Source of the DNA: Fen-1245 sp963835535
GTDB lineage: Bacteria; Gemmatimonadota; Gemmatimonadetes; Gemmatimonadales; JACORV01
Direction of reading: 5' to 3'
Length of the DNA stretch: 64,000 nt
Assembly: GCA_963835535.1 (NCBI GenBank)
Contig: CAWIFL010000010.1
Span: forward strand, 28,915-92,914
Shown in pieces: positions 33,234-42,212 of this stretch; positions within the stretch are counted from its first letter, which is position 1; every line of letters begins with the position of its first letter. The notes under the pieces were generated by a model. It was not told the origin of the DNA and ran no database searches. It worked only from the letters and a program-made list of their open reading frames with translations. A program made the translations under genes and the position numbers.

Positions 33234-34221
33234 CGCCCGGCGTCTCTCTCAGCCACGCGGCGGCGTCCTTCGCGTGGTAGGTGAGGATCAGGTCGGCGCC
33301 GGCGCGGCGGAAGGAGCGCAGCAGCTCCAGCACCGCGGCGCGCTCGTCGATCCAGCCGTTCTTCGCGGCCGCCTTCACCATCGCGTATTCGCCGCTCACG
33401 TTGTAGGAGGCGAGCGGCAGGTCGTACGTCTCGCGCACGGCGCGCAGCACGTCGAGGTAGGGCAGGCCCGGTTTCACCATCAGCGCGTCCGCGCCTTCCT
33501 CGATGTCGAGCGCGCACTCGCGCAGCGCCTCGCGGACGTTGGCGGGATCCATCTGGTGGCTCTTCCGGTCGCCGAACGACGGCGGGCTCTCCGCCGCCTC
33601 GCGGAACGGGCCGTAGAACGCGCTCGCGTACTTCACCGCGTAACTCAGCACCGCCGTCTCGGCGAAGCCGGCGCCGTCCAGCGCCTTCCGGATCGCGCCG
33701 ACCATCCCGTCCATCATCCCGCTCGGCGCGACGACGTCGGCGCCGGCCCCGGCATGGCTCACGACCACCTTCCCCAGGATCCCGAGCGTCGAATCGTTGT
33801 CCACTGCGCCGTTCTTGATGATCCCGCAGTGCCCGTGGTCGGTGTACTCGCACAGGCAGACGTCGGTCATCACCGCCAGGTCGGGCGCCGTCTGCTTGAT
33901 CAGCTTGATGGCCGTTTGAACCGGCGCATCTACCGCGTAGCTCTGCGTCGCCGCCCTGTCCTTCGTCGCCGGGATGCCGAAGAGGAGCACCGAGCGGATG
34001 CCCAGCTGGACGACCGACTCGATCTCCTTCTGGAGCACGCCGTCCACCGACAGCTGGGCGACGCCGGGCATGCTCGTGATCTCCTTGCGCTTGTTCTTCT
34101 CGGCGGTGACGAACAGCGGGTAGATGAAGTCGCTGGCCGCCAGGCTCGTCTCACGTACGAGGGCGCGCAGCGTCGGCGTGCGCCGGAGGCGCCGCATCCG
34201 CACGACGGGGAATTGCGTCAC
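33226..34221 (-). CDS. hemB: Delta-aminolevulinic acid dehydratase (porphobilinogen synthase)
   Basis: 331-aa enzyme that condenses two 5-aminolevulinates to porphobilinogen. Seen: MRRLRRTPTLRALVRE N-terminus, SVLLFGIPATKD, the Cys-rich DVCLCEYTDHGHCG that marks zinc-binding forms, the substrate Lys sites LSYAVKYASAFYGPFR and ADALMVKPGLPYLD, and VSGEYAMVKAA. GTG at 34221 overlaps the hemD stop (GTGA). The upstream frame is continuous with the N-terminal half of hemD, but only because hemD is frameshifted; the two are separate genes. Confidence 0.95.
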   Translation of the reverse strand: MTQFPVVRMRRLRRTPTLRALVRETSLAASDFIYPLFVTAEKNKRKEITSMPGVAQLSVDGVLQKEIESVVQLGIRSVLLFGIPATKDRAATQSYAVDAPVQTAIKLIKQTAPDLAVMTDVCLCEYTDHGHCGIIKNGAVDNDSTLGILGKVVVSHAGAGADVVAPSGMMDGMVGAIRKALDGAGFAETAVLSYAVKYASAFYGPFREAAESPPSFGDRKSHQMDPANVREALRECALDIEEGADALMVKPGLPYLDVLRAVRETYDLPLASYNVSGEYAMVKAAAKNGWIDERAAVLELLRSFRRAGADLILTYHAKDAAAWLRETPGDA

Positions 34222-34968
34222 GGGCTCAGCACTCCTTCGAGGGCCTGGATCAGGCCGTCCTCGGTGTATTCGTCGGCTACGGCATCCACGGTGAGTCCCA
34301 ACTCGCGGGCGGTCGCGGCGGTGACGGGACCGATGCACACCACCTTCGCCGTTCCGACTGCGGCCCCCGACGCGAGAAAGTGGCGCACGGTGGACGAGCT
34401 GGTAAAGGTGACGGCGTCTGCGCCCGACAGATCGGGCGGCGGACCGCTCACGCCGACCGTGCGATACGCCGCGACTTCGGTCACGATCGGCGCCCCGCTG
34501 CTTGAGGCCCACGGCGAGCGCCTCGCGGGCGATGTCGGCGCGCGGCAGCAGGAACCGCTTCCCGCGCACCTCGCCCAGCGACTCGAGGATCGCCTCGGCG
34601 ACGTACTCCTTCGGCACCAGGGACGGCGTAACGTCGTGTTCCTTCAGGGCCCGCGCCGTCACCGGCCCGATCGCCGCCACCTTGCGCCGGCGCACGTCTC
34701 GTGCGTCCTTGCCGGCGGCTGCGAGGCGCGCGAACACCGCGTCGACGCCGTTGGCGCTGGTGAAGACGATCCAGTCGAAGCTGTCGAGCGCGCGCAACGC
34801 TGCGTCCAGCGGGCCGGCCTCCGCGGGCTCGATGCGGACCGTCGGGAACTCGATCGGCACCGCGCCGAGCGACCGCAGGCGTTCGGCGAGGCGGCGCGCC
34901 TTCTCGGCAGGGCGCGTGATCACGATGCGGCGCCCCTGAAGGGCACCGGTGGGCTTCGCGGCCGGCAT
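34218..34968 (-). CDS. hemD: Uroporphyrinogen-III synthase, with apparent frameshift
   Basis: Enzyme that closes hydroxymethylbilane to uroporphyrinogen III; about 250 residues if the frame is repaired. N-terminal half (from ATG 34968): RRIVITRPAEKARRLAERL, DWIVFTSANGVDAVF, AAIGPVTARAL, FLLPRADIAREAL. C-terminal half in another frame (34218-34484): VTEVAAYRT, DAVTFTSSSTVRHF, VCIGPVTAATARELG. The halves join at ~34485-34490, where one extra G in GCCGATCGTG breaks an expected ..GAIVTEVAAYRT... An essential step would be missing if this is real, so a base-call or assembly error is likely. First gene of its operon. Confidence 0.88.
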
Positions 34969-34989
34969 CTCGGATATAACTTATCGCGA
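34969..34989. promoter_or_regulatory. 21-bp divergent gap with TATAAC-like box
   Basis: Start codons of hemD (minus) and the amidohydrolase (plus) are 21 bp apart. The gap GATATAACTTATCGCGA contains a -10-like TATAAC on the plus strand and TTATAT on the minus strand, with no Shine-Dalgarno for either gene, so leaderless transcripts from overlapping promoters are possible. Confidence 0.35.
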
Positions 34990-36477
34990 ATGAGAATGCC
35001 TCGCTCTCCGTACTTTTTCCTAGCGCTGCCGCTGCTTCTGTCAGGGCTCTGGGCGCGTGGCGAGAGCGCACGCCATGCGGGTCCGAGCGCGCCGATGCAG
35101 CACACCCTAACCCCTAACCCCTACCCCCTGCCTTTCGACCTCGTCATCAAGAACGCCCACGTGATGGACCCCGAGACCAACCGCGATCAGCCGGGGCTGT
35201 GGGTAGGAATACGGGGCGGGACGATCGCCGCGATCGCGGACACGGCGCTGGCAGGCCGGGAGGTCGTGGACGCGGCGGGGCAGGTGGTCGCGCCGGGGTT
35301 CATCGACGTGCTCTCCTACACGCCGAACGCCTACGGCATCTGGTTCAAGCTGGCGGACGGCGTCACCACGAACCTGGCGATGCACGGGGCGGCCGCCGAC
35401 GTGGCGGGGTGGTATCGCGGCCTCGGCGAGTCGCGCTGGCCGGTCAACTACGGCGGCGCGTTCTCCGACCCGAGCGCGAGGACGCGGCTCGGGATCAGTC
35501 CGTATCGGGCGGCGACCGAGGAGCAGCTGCGGCGGCTGGTGGCGCTCGCCGACAGCTCCCTGACGGCGGGGGCCCTCGGCGTCGCGATGAGTCCCGAGTA
35601 CACGCCGGGGATGGACGGGCAGGAAGTGATGGCAATGGCGGCGGCCGCGGCGCGCTATCATGCGCCGGTCTTCTCCCACATCCGCTACTCGGACACGATC
35701 CCTCCGGGCACGGACGCCGAAGCGATCCACGAGCTGCTGGAGGCGGCGCGTCGCACCGGTGCCGCCGTGCATGTGGACCACATCACCAGCGCGGCCACGT
35801 TCGACATGGCGGCCGGGCTCGATTCGCTCGCCAAGGCGCGCGCGGCGGGGCTCGACGTCACGGCGTGCGTCTACCCCTACGACTTCTGGGCGACGAACCT
35901 GAACAAGGCGCGCTACGACCCGGGGTGGCAGCAGCGGTTCGGGATTTCCTACGGCGACCTGCAGATCGCGGGGACGACGGAGCGGCTGACTGCCGGGAGC
36001 TTCAAGCGCTATCGCGCCCAGGGCAAGCTCGCCGTCGCGTACGCGATCCCCGACACGGCGGTGGTGCAGGCGCTGCGCGCGCCGTTCGTGATGATCGGCA
36101 GCGACGCGATCCTCAATCCGGGGAACAACAACCATCCGCGCGCGGCCGGCGCGTTCTCGCGGGTGCTGGCGGTCTACGTGCGGGAGCGGCACACCATCCC
36201 GCTGATGGAGGCGCTGCGGAAGATGTCGCTCCTCCCCGCCCAGACGCTGGAGCGCCGCGCCCCCGCGATGCGGAAGAAGGGCCGGCTCAGCATCGGGGCC
36301 GACGCGGACATCGTGATCTTCGATCCGGCGACCGCCCGGGACCGGGCCACCGTGGATCGGCCGAACCAGTTCTCGGAGGGCATCAGCTGGGTGATCGTCG
36401 GCGGGCGGATCGCGCTGGATCCCCGCGGGCCGCGGCGCAACGTGCTCGCCGGCCGGCCGATCCGCGCGACGCCATGA
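34990..36477 (+). CDS. Exported amidohydrolase, D-aminoacylase-like, lacking HxH
   Basis: 495-aa amidohydrolase-superfamily protein close to N-acyl-D-amino acid deacylases. Signal peptide (MRMPRSPYFFLALPLLLSGLW), a short Pro-rich linker encoded by a heptamer array, then FDLVIKNAHVMDPET and the TIM-barrel. Seen: VAPGFIDVLSYTPN where the family normally has a metal-binding HxH after PGFID; later candidate ligands are present (VFSHIRYSD, AAVHVDHITS, IGSDAIL) and the GADADIVIFDP tail is normal. With two His ligands absent, the metal site is altered, so hydrolysis is uncertain. Divergent from hemD. Confidence 0.82.
   Translation: MRMPRSPYFFLALPLLLSGLWARGESARHAGPSAPMQHTLTPNPYPLPFDLVIKNAHVMDPETNRDQPGLWVGIRGGTIAAIADTALAGREVVDAAGQVVAPGFIDVLSYTPNAYGIWFKLADGVTTNLAMHGAAADVAGWYRGLGESRWPVNYGGAFSDPSARTRLGISPYRAATEEQLRRLVALADSSLTAGALGVAMSPEYTPGMDGQEVMAMAAAAARYHAPVFSHIRYSDTIPPGTDAEAIHELLEAARRTGAAVHVDHITSAATFDMAAGLDSLAKARAAGLDVTACVYPYDFWATNLNKARYDPGWQQRFGISYGDLQIAGTTERLTAGSFKRYRAQGKLAVAYAIPDTAVVQALRAPFVMIGSDAILNPGNNNHPRAAGAFSRVLAVYVRERHTIPLMEALRKMSLLPAQTLERRAPAMRKKGRLSIGADADIVIFDPATARDRATVDRPNQFSEGISWVIVGGRIALDPRGPRRNVLAGRPIRATP
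35102..35130. repeat. Heptamer array inside the amidohydrolase gene
   Basis: Units ACACCCT, AACCCCT, AACCCCT, ACCCCCT in tandem code for the Thr/Pro-rich linker between signal peptide and catalytic domain. Confidence 0.6.
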
Positions 36478-36544
36478 CCGGTGAGGCGACTGAACGCCAT
36501 CGGCGAATCAGGGTATCTTTCGTGAGCACCGGATCGGAGGCCGG

Positions 36545-36712
36545 ATGATCGACAGGAAGCAGCTCGAGGCGCTGGCGAAGAAGAACGCGGCGAAGCAGGT
36601 GACCCAGAAGGCCGTCAAGCGCCGGAAGTACGACGACACGCTGCCGGTGGAGTCCGAGGAGGGTGAGGACTCCAAGAAGCTGTTCGAGGAGATGAAGAAG
36701 AGAGAGTTCTAG
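36545..36712 (+). CDS. Small highly charged protein
   Basis: 55-aa protein beginning MIDRKQLEALAKKNAAKQ and ending KKLFEEMKKREF: Lys-rich first half, Glu-rich second half, likely helical. Supported by a strong GGAGG Shine-Dalgarno (36536-36540) at good spacing and by GC-biased third codon positions. Its stop codon shares CTAG with the stop of the convergent acyl-CoA dehydrogenase. Function unknown. Confidence 0.65.
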   Translation: MIDRKQLEALAKKNAAKQVTQKAVKRRKYDDTLPVESEEGEDSKKLFEEMKKREF

Positions 36713-38556
36713 ACCATCCCCCGTTCCAGCCAGGCGTGCTGCCCCTCGAGCACCTGGCGCGCCACCGCATAGGTCCGGGTGTCTTCGTTGTCGAAGACGT
36801 TCCTGAAAGCCGAGCGCACCCGGCGCCGCGCGTAACGGCAGAACAGTTCCGCCAGCTCCACGGCCTCCGGCTGTCCCTTCTTCCGCAGCATCTCGGCCCG
36901 CGAGCAGGCCGCCGCCATCGCGAACAGGTCCGCCCCGACGTCCACCAGCCGGAACAGCACCGCCTGCCGCTTCTCGAGCCGGGGCCCGAAACGCAGCATC
37001 GCGTGGAAGGTCTTGCGCGCCAGCTTCCGGCTCATCCGCTCGGTGAACCGGACGTGGCCGGCGAGGCGCCCGAACTCGGCATAGCGGGGCCAGCGCCCCC
37101 AGCCGAAGTAGCGGCTCGGGTACCAGGCGGCGTAGAACGCCGCGGCCTTGAAGAGCGTCAGGAGCTTCGTCCCCACGGACGCGCGGGGATCGAGGAGCGC
37201 GCCGGCCACCTTGAGGTGGCGGTCCACCGCCTCCCGCGCGATGAACAGGTGCATGATCTCCGAGCTGCCCTCGAAGATCAGGTTGATCCGGAAGTCCCGC
37301 ATGATGCGCTCGACGGGCCACGGCGTCTCGCCGCGCGCCTTGAGCGAGTCGGCGGTCTCGTAGCCGCGCCCGCCGCGGATCTGCACCGTGTCGTCCACGA
37401 TCCGCCAGGCGTGCTCCGAGTTGTAGAGCTTGGCGATCGCCGCCTCGAGCCGGATGTCGTAGCCGCCCTTGTCGGCCAGCGAGGCGCTCAGCTCGGCCAC
37501 CGCCTCGAGGGCGAAGGTGTCCGCCCCCATCCGGCCGATCATCTGCGCCACGGCGTCGTGCTTGCCGATCGGCTGGCCCCACTGCACCCGCTGGTTGGCC
37601 CACTGCCGCGAGATCTCGAGACAGCGCTTGGCCGCCGCGACCGACGAGGCCGGGAGCGTGAGCCGGCCGGTGTTCAGCGTGATGAGGGCGAGCTTCAGCC
37701 CTTTCCCCACCTCCCAGAGCACGTTCTCCTTCGGCACCCGCACGTTGGTGAACTTCAGCACCGCGTTCTCGATCGCCTTGAGCCCCATGAAGCTGCAGCG
37801 CCGCGCCACCGTCACCCCGGGCCAGGCGGCCTCGACGATGAAGGCCGTGATCTGCCGCCGCTCCTTGCCGTTCACGACGACCGAGGGCGTGCGCGCCATC
37901 ACCACCATCAGCTCGGCGATCGTGCCGTTGGTGATCCACAGCTTCTCGCCGTTCAGGATCCAGGCCTGTCCGTCGGGGGTCGGCGTCGCCGTGGTCTCGA
38001 TCGCCGCGGGGTCGGAACCGACGCCCGGCTCGGTCAGCGCGAAGGCGGAGATCGCCCCCTTGGCGAGGCGCGGCAGGTACTTCTGCTTCTGCTCCGGCGT
38101 GCCGAACAGTTTCAGGGGCTGCGGCACCCCGATGGACTGGTGGGCGGAGAGCAGCGCTACGGTCGAGCCGCAGACGCTGGAGACCATCCCGATGGCGCGG
38201 GTGTAGTGCAGCTGCGACAGGCCCAGCCCGCCGTACTCGCGCGGGATCTTGATCCCGAAGGCGCCGATCTCCTTGAGCGCGGCGATGACCTGTGGTGGGA
38301 TCCTGCCTTCCCGGTCGATCGCGTCGCCGTCCACTTTCTCCCGGAGCAGCTTCTCGAGCGCGGCGAGGAACGGCTTGGCGCGCTCCTCGTCCTCGGCGCT
38401 GGGCTCGGGGTGGGGGTGGATCAGGGGCATCCGCAGCCGCCCGCCGAACAGCTCGGCCAGGAAGCTCGGCTCGGTCCACTCGGTCTGGCGCGCCGCCTCC
38501 GCGACCTCGCGCGCCTCGTGCTCGGTGACCTTCGGTGCCAGGGTCGAAGCGGTCAT
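36709..38556 (-). CDS. Acyl-CoA dehydrogenase with C-terminal extension
   Basis: 615-aa FAD flavoprotein for the first oxidation of fatty acid beta-oxidation, of the long type (VLCAD/ACAD9-like, FadE-like). Seen: ALTEPGVGSDPAAIETTA and WITNGTIAELMVVMART (FAD/substrate signature), IGKHDAVAQMIGRM, IRGGRGYETADSL, FEGSSEIMHLFIAREAVDRHL, followed by a ~180-residue helical extension typical of membrane-associated long-chain members. Start ATG 38556 with AGAGGACCT upstream. An acyl-CoA ligase at 7.6-9.3 kb could supply substrates. Confidence 0.92.
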   Translation of the reverse strand: MTASTLAPKVTEHEAREVAEAARQTEWTEPSFLAELFGGRLRMPLIHPHPEPSAEDEERAKPFLAALEKLLREKVDGDAIDREGRIPPQVIAALKEIGAFGIKIPREYGGLGLSQLHYTRAIGMVSSVCGSTVALLSAHQSIGVPQPLKLFGTPEQKQKYLPRLAKGAISAFALTEPGVGSDPAAIETTATPTPDGQAWILNGEKLWITNGTIAELMVVMARTPSVVVNGKERRQITAFIVEAAWPGVTVARRCSFMGLKAIENAVLKFTNVRVPKENVLWEVGKGLKLALITLNTGRLTLPASSVAAAKRCLEISRQWANQRVQWGQPIGKHDAVAQMIGRMGADTFALEAVAELSASLADKGGYDIRLEAAIAKLYNSEHAWRIVDDTVQIRGGRGYETADSLKARGETPWPVERIMRDFRINLIFEGSSEIMHLFIAREAVDRHLKVAGALLDPRASVGTKLLTLFKAAAFYAAWYPSRYFGWGRWPRYAEFGRLAGHVRFTERMSRKLARKTFHAMLRFGPRLEKRQAVLFRLVDVGADLFAMAAACSRAEMLRKKGQPEAVELAELFCRYARRRVRSAFRNVFDNEDTRTYAVARQVLEGQHAWLERGMV

Positions 38557-38646
38557 AGGTCCTCTAAGATACCCCGGTACGCGGAATTGGCGCACGGGCG
38601 TCGCGCCGTTCGCTGCGCTGCGGGGTTGGTGATACCTTAGCGCGCA

Positions 38647-40293
38647 ATGCCGTCCCTGCTGGTGTTGCTGCTCCTCCAGGCACGTTGGCTGCTTCCCCCG
38701 TCGGGTGTCGTGGCGCTCGACGGCCCGTGGCGCTTCCAGCTTGGCGATGCCGCCGCGTATGCGTCCCCGGCGTTCGCGGACTCCGCGTGGACGATGGTGG
38801 CCGTGCCGGACGCGTGGAACGACCGCCAAGGCGCCCGCCCGCTCGGGTACGCCTGGTACCGCGGACGGTTCGTGCTCGATCAGGCGCCAAGCCAGCAGCT
38901 CGGTCTGCAGTTCCGGGCCGAGGGCATGGCGGCCGACGTATACGTGGACGGCCAGCCGGTCGGCGGAGTCGGCGGCTTCCCGCCGGACTACCGGGCGCGC
39001 ACGGTGCTCGCGGCCCAGCGCGCGATTCCTCTCTCGAGCCTGACGCCTGGCGAGCACCTCATTGCGCTGCGGGTCTACTCGGTCGAATCGGGTCCCGTGC
39101 TGCTGGGTCCCGTGATCATCGAGCCGCTGCCGCTCCTGCTTGCCGAGCGACGGAACGACGACCTCTACATGCTTGGCGCCGGCGTGCTGTTCCTCGGCCT
39201 GGCGATCTACCAGTTCGTCTTCTGGTCGCGGCGGCGTGAGGCCCTCGAGCATCTCTACGTCTTCCTGTTCTGTGTCGGGCTGACCCTGTACTTCGTGAAC
39301 TGGATGCCGACCGTGCGGGTGGCGCTCTCGCCGGCGATCGACTGGTTCCGCCTGTACGTGGCGTTGTCGGCGGCGGCGATCACGGCCCTCGCCCTGGGCG
39401 CTCGCAGCATCTTCGAGACCGAGCCGGGGAGCGCTCTGGCCCGGAGTGTCGCCGCGGCCGCCGTCTACTTCGGGTTCCTCGTGCCCCTGACGCTGTTCCT
39501 GCCCGACTGGAGCATGGTGCGCTGGACCGAGCGCTTCCTGTACGACGGCGGCGTGCTCGCGGCAGGCGCCCTCCTCATCGTGCTCGCGATCTCGGGGCGG
39601 CGCCGCGGGCTGCCGCACGCGACGGCGCTCTTCTGGGGGAGCGCCGCCCTCGCGGCCTCAGTCGTCCACGACGTCGCGTTGTCGTGGGGGATGCTGCCGC
39701 GCTGGGGCGGCGGCGCGATCACCGTGCAGTACGGCGCCGTCGCCTTCGTCGTCAGCGTCGCGTTCGCGACCGCCGCGAGGTTCGCCGACAGCCAGACGAC
39801 GGCGCTGTACGACCGGCTCACCGGCCTGTACCGGCGCGAGATCGTGATGGACGCGCTGGCGCGCGAGATCCGGCGCGGGGCCCGCGTGCGGCAGAGCGTG
39901 GCGGTCATCATGACGGACATCGATCGCTTCAAAGCGGTGAACGACTCGATCGGCCACCAGGGCGGCGACCGCGTGCTGGCCGAAGTCGGGCGCCGGCTGG
40001 CGGACGCCGGGCGGGCGGTGGACTGGCTGGGGCGCTATGGCGGCGACGAGTTCCTCGCCGTCCTCGCCGCGACCGGGACGGCGGGCGGGATGCAGGCAGC
40101 CGAGCGATTCCGCGCCGCGGTCGGCGCGCTGCCGATCGAGAGCGGGCGCACGTCCCACAGCCTCACGCTCTCGGCCGGGGTCGCGTCGTACGACGGCGGC
40201 GAAGAGTGGCCGACCGCCGAGCAGCTGGTCGGCGCCGCCGACTCCGCCCTGTACCGCGCCAAGGAAGCCGGCCGCAACCGCTCGAGCGAGTGA
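38647..40293 (+). CDS. Membrane diguanylate cyclase with jelly-roll sensor
   Basis: 548-aa protein that makes cyclic di-GMP from two GTP. N-terminal exported domain (~20-165) with WRFQLGDAAAYASPAF, YAWYRGRFVLD and VYVDGQPVGG, resembling the sugar-binding jelly roll of glycoside hydrolase family 2; then about seven membrane helices (~175-380, 7TMR-DISM-like); then GGDEF domain (~390-545) with intact catalytic RYGGDEFLAVL near residue 465 and an I-site RAVD five residues before it, so product inhibition is expected. Starts 8 bases downstream of a GATACCTT element without a Shine-Dalgarno. Confidence 0.9.
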   Translation: MPSLLVLLLLQARWLLPPSGVVALDGPWRFQLGDAAAYASPAFADSAWTMVAVPDAWNDRQGARPLGYAWYRGRFVLDQAPSQQLGLQFRAEGMAADVYVDGQPVGGVGGFPPDYRARTVLAAQRAIPLSSLTPGEHLIALRVYSVESGPVLLGPVIIEPLPLLLAERRNDDLYMLGAGVLFLGLAIYQFVFWSRRREALEHLYVFLFCVGLTLYFVNWMPTVRVALSPAIDWFRLYVALSAAAITALALGARSIFETEPGSALARSVAAAAVYFGFLVPLTLFLPDWSMVRWTERFLYDGGVLAAGALLIVLAISGRRRGLPHATALFWGSAALAASVVHDVALSWGMLPRWGGGAITVQYGAVAFVVSVAFATAARFADSQTTALYDRLTGLYRREIVMDALAREIRRGARVRQSVAVIMTDIDRFKAVNDSIGHQGGDRVLAEVGRRLADAGRAVDWLGRYGGDEFLAVLAATGTAGGMQAAERFRAAVGALPIESGRTSHSLTLSAGVASYDGGEEWPTAEQLVGAADSALYRAKEAGRNRSSE

Positions 40294-40303
40294 GCGCCGA
40301 CCG

Positions 40304-41677
40304 ATGCGTACCCTGATCCGCCACGGCACGGTCGTGACCGCCACGACGGCGGCGCTGCGCGACGTGCTGATCGAGGGTGAGACGATCGCGCGCGTGGAGC
40401 CGGAGATCTCCGAGCCGGCGGAGCGCGAGGTGGACGCCCGCGGGAAGTACGTGATCCCCGGCGGCATCGACGTGCACACGCACCTCGACATGCCGCTCGG
40501 CGACACGGTGACCTCGGACGACTTCGAATCGGGGACGATCGCGGCGGCGTTCGGCGGGACCACGTCCGTCGTGGACTTCGCCGTCCAGGACAGAGGCCGG
40601 CCGCTGGCCGAGGCGTTCGAGACCTGGATGCGGAAGGCGGAGGGGAAGGCCGTCCTCGATTACGGCTTCCACATGATCGTGTGCGACCTGCCGCGGGGGC
40701 GCGAGGGCGAGCTGGACGCGCTGGTGGGCGAGGGCGTCACGTCGTTCAAGCTCTTCATGGCGTATCCGGGGCGGCTGATGCTGGACGACGCGACGATCGT
40801 CCGGGTGCTGAAGCGCACCGCGGCGAACGGGGGCACGGTGCTGATGCACGCCGAGGACGGCGCGGCCATCGAGGCGCTGGTGCGGCGCGCGCTCGCCGAG
40901 GGGCACACGGCGCCGAAGTACCACGCGCTGACGCGGCCCCCGGCCACCGAGGTGGACGCGACGCGGCGCGCGATCGCCATGGCCGCGGAGGCCCGTGTGC
41001 CGATCTACATCGTCCACGTGTCGGCCACCGAGACGGTGGACGAGATCTCGGCGGCGCGCTCTCGCGGCGCGGCCGTCTGGGGCGAGACCTGTCCGCAGTA
41101 CCTCTTCCTCTCCGACGAGTGCTACGACGCGCCGGACTTCGAGGGCGCCAAGTACGTGATGAGCCCGCCGCTCCGCTCGCGCGCCGGCCAGGAGCGGCTG
41201 TGGCGCGGCCTGGCCCAGAACGAGCTCCAGGTAGTCGCGACCGATCACTGCCCGTTCCGGATGAAGGACCAGAAGACGCTGGGCCGGGACGATTTCACGA
41301 AGATCCCGGGCGGCGCGCCCGGCATCGAGACGCGGATGAGCCTGCTGTACGACGGCGGGGTCCGGTCGGAGCGGCTTTCGCTGAGCCGGTGGGTCGAGGT
41401 GACGGCGACGAATCCGGCGCGGCTCTTCGGCCTCTACCCGCGGAAGGGCGCGATCGCGCCGGGCTCGGACGCCGACGTCGTGGTGTGGAATCCGCAGCGC
41501 GAGATCACGTGGAGCGCGTCGACGCATCACATGCGCGTGGACTATAACCCGTACGAAGGCCGCCTCGTGAAGGGCGCGCCCGACCTGGTCCTTTCGCGCG
41601 GTCGAGCCGTGATCGAGGGCGGGAAGTTCGTGGGCCGCGCGGGCGCCGGGCAGTTCCTCAAGCGGACGGCGCGGTAG
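40304..41677 (+). CDS. hyuA: Dihydropyrimidinase / hydantoinase
   Basis: 457-aa binuclear zinc amidohydrolase that opens cyclic amides such as hydantoins or dihydropyrimidines. Seen: GGIDVHTHLD (His58, His60), carbamylated Lys in SFKLFMAYPG (~150), LMHAED, YIVHVSATET, and the Asp in ATDHCPF (~313). E. coli encodes a homologue (HyuA/YgeZ) inside the yge/ygf cluster; here the gene is on the opposite strand, 3 kb from the homologous operon, separated by integron cassettes. Ten bases after the diguanylate cyclase, so possibly co-transcribed with it. Confidence 0.92.
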   Translation: MRTLIRHGTVVTATTAALRDVLIEGETIARVEPEISEPAEREVDARGKYVIPGGIDVHTHLDMPLGDTVTSDDFESGTIAAAFGGTTSVVDFAVQDRGRPLAEAFETWMRKAEGKAVLDYGFHMIVCDLPRGREGELDALVGEGVTSFKLFMAYPGRLMLDDATIVRVLKRTAANGGTVLMHAEDGAAIEALVRRALAEGHTAPKYHALTRPPATEVDATRRAIAMAAEARVPIYIVHVSATETVDEISAARSRGAAVWGETCPQYLFLSDECYDAPDFEGAKYVMSPPLRSRAGQERLWRGLAQNELQVVATDHCPFRMKDQKTLGRDDFTKIPGGAPGIETRMSLLYDGGVRSERLSLSRWVEVTATNPARLFGLYPRKGAIAPGSDADVVVWNPQREITWSASTHHMRVDYNPYEGRLVKGAPDLVLSRGRAVIEGGKFVGRAGAGQFLKRTAR

Positions 41678-42140
41678 GGCCCCCGGCGCGGGTCCGCAGC
41701 CTGCCGCGGATCGCAAGTGCGAGCAGCAACATGCAGAGCGGCGCAGCGGCTGCCCAGGGCAGCCCCAGCAACAGGACTCGAGCGGAGAACGTCGGGTAGA
41801 AGTACACAACGCACGCCAGCAGAGTGGCGATGGCATTGCCGACGCAAGACCACCGAGCCCACCGCTCGACGCGCGAGTGTCCGAGGACCGGAATGACGAG
41901 CGCGGTTGCGATGCCCATTGCGATGTAGGCCAGGGCATCGAAGTCCCACAGCAGTGAGTGAGGCGTCTGCTCAAGAACCTGAAACGCCGCCAGCGTACCA
42001 CGCAGCTTCGCGGGGATCACGGTCGTGAGCTGAATGACGTAATTGGCGCTGCCAAACACCGCGTAAATGGTCGTGAAGATCAGGGCAGCCTGGGTCCAGA
42101 AGCGCCCACTGTCGTCGGTCGAGTGGTGAAGAGCGAGCAT
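41658..42140 (-). CDS. Cassette-borne membrane protein, probably 3'-truncated
   Basis: 160-aa protein with four to five membrane helices (FTTIYAVFGSANYVIQL, AYIAMGIATALVIPVL, CVGNAIATLLACVVYFY, PWAAAAPLCMLLLALAI). It follows an attC (42213-42295) in the cassette orientation but has no attC after it; instead its last codons and stop lie inside the 3' end of hyuA on the other strand (20-bp overlap). The final GGPTAPSA is therefore read from hyuA antisense, suggesting the original 3' end and attC were deleted. Function unknown. Confidence 0.6.
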   Translation of the reverse strand: MLALHHSTDDSGRFWTQAALIFTTIYAVFGSANYVIQLTTVIPAKLRGTLAAFQVLEQTPHSLLWDFDALAYIAMGIATALVIPVLGHSRVERWARWSCVGNAIATLLACVVYFYPTFSARVLLLGLPWAAAAPLCMLLLALAIRGRLRTRAGGPTAPSA

Positions 42141-42212
42141 CCCACGCCGGACCAGAAGCCGATGCGTGCGACTGTGGACGCGGTCACGGGCGCCATATGG
42201 ACCCCTCGTGCG

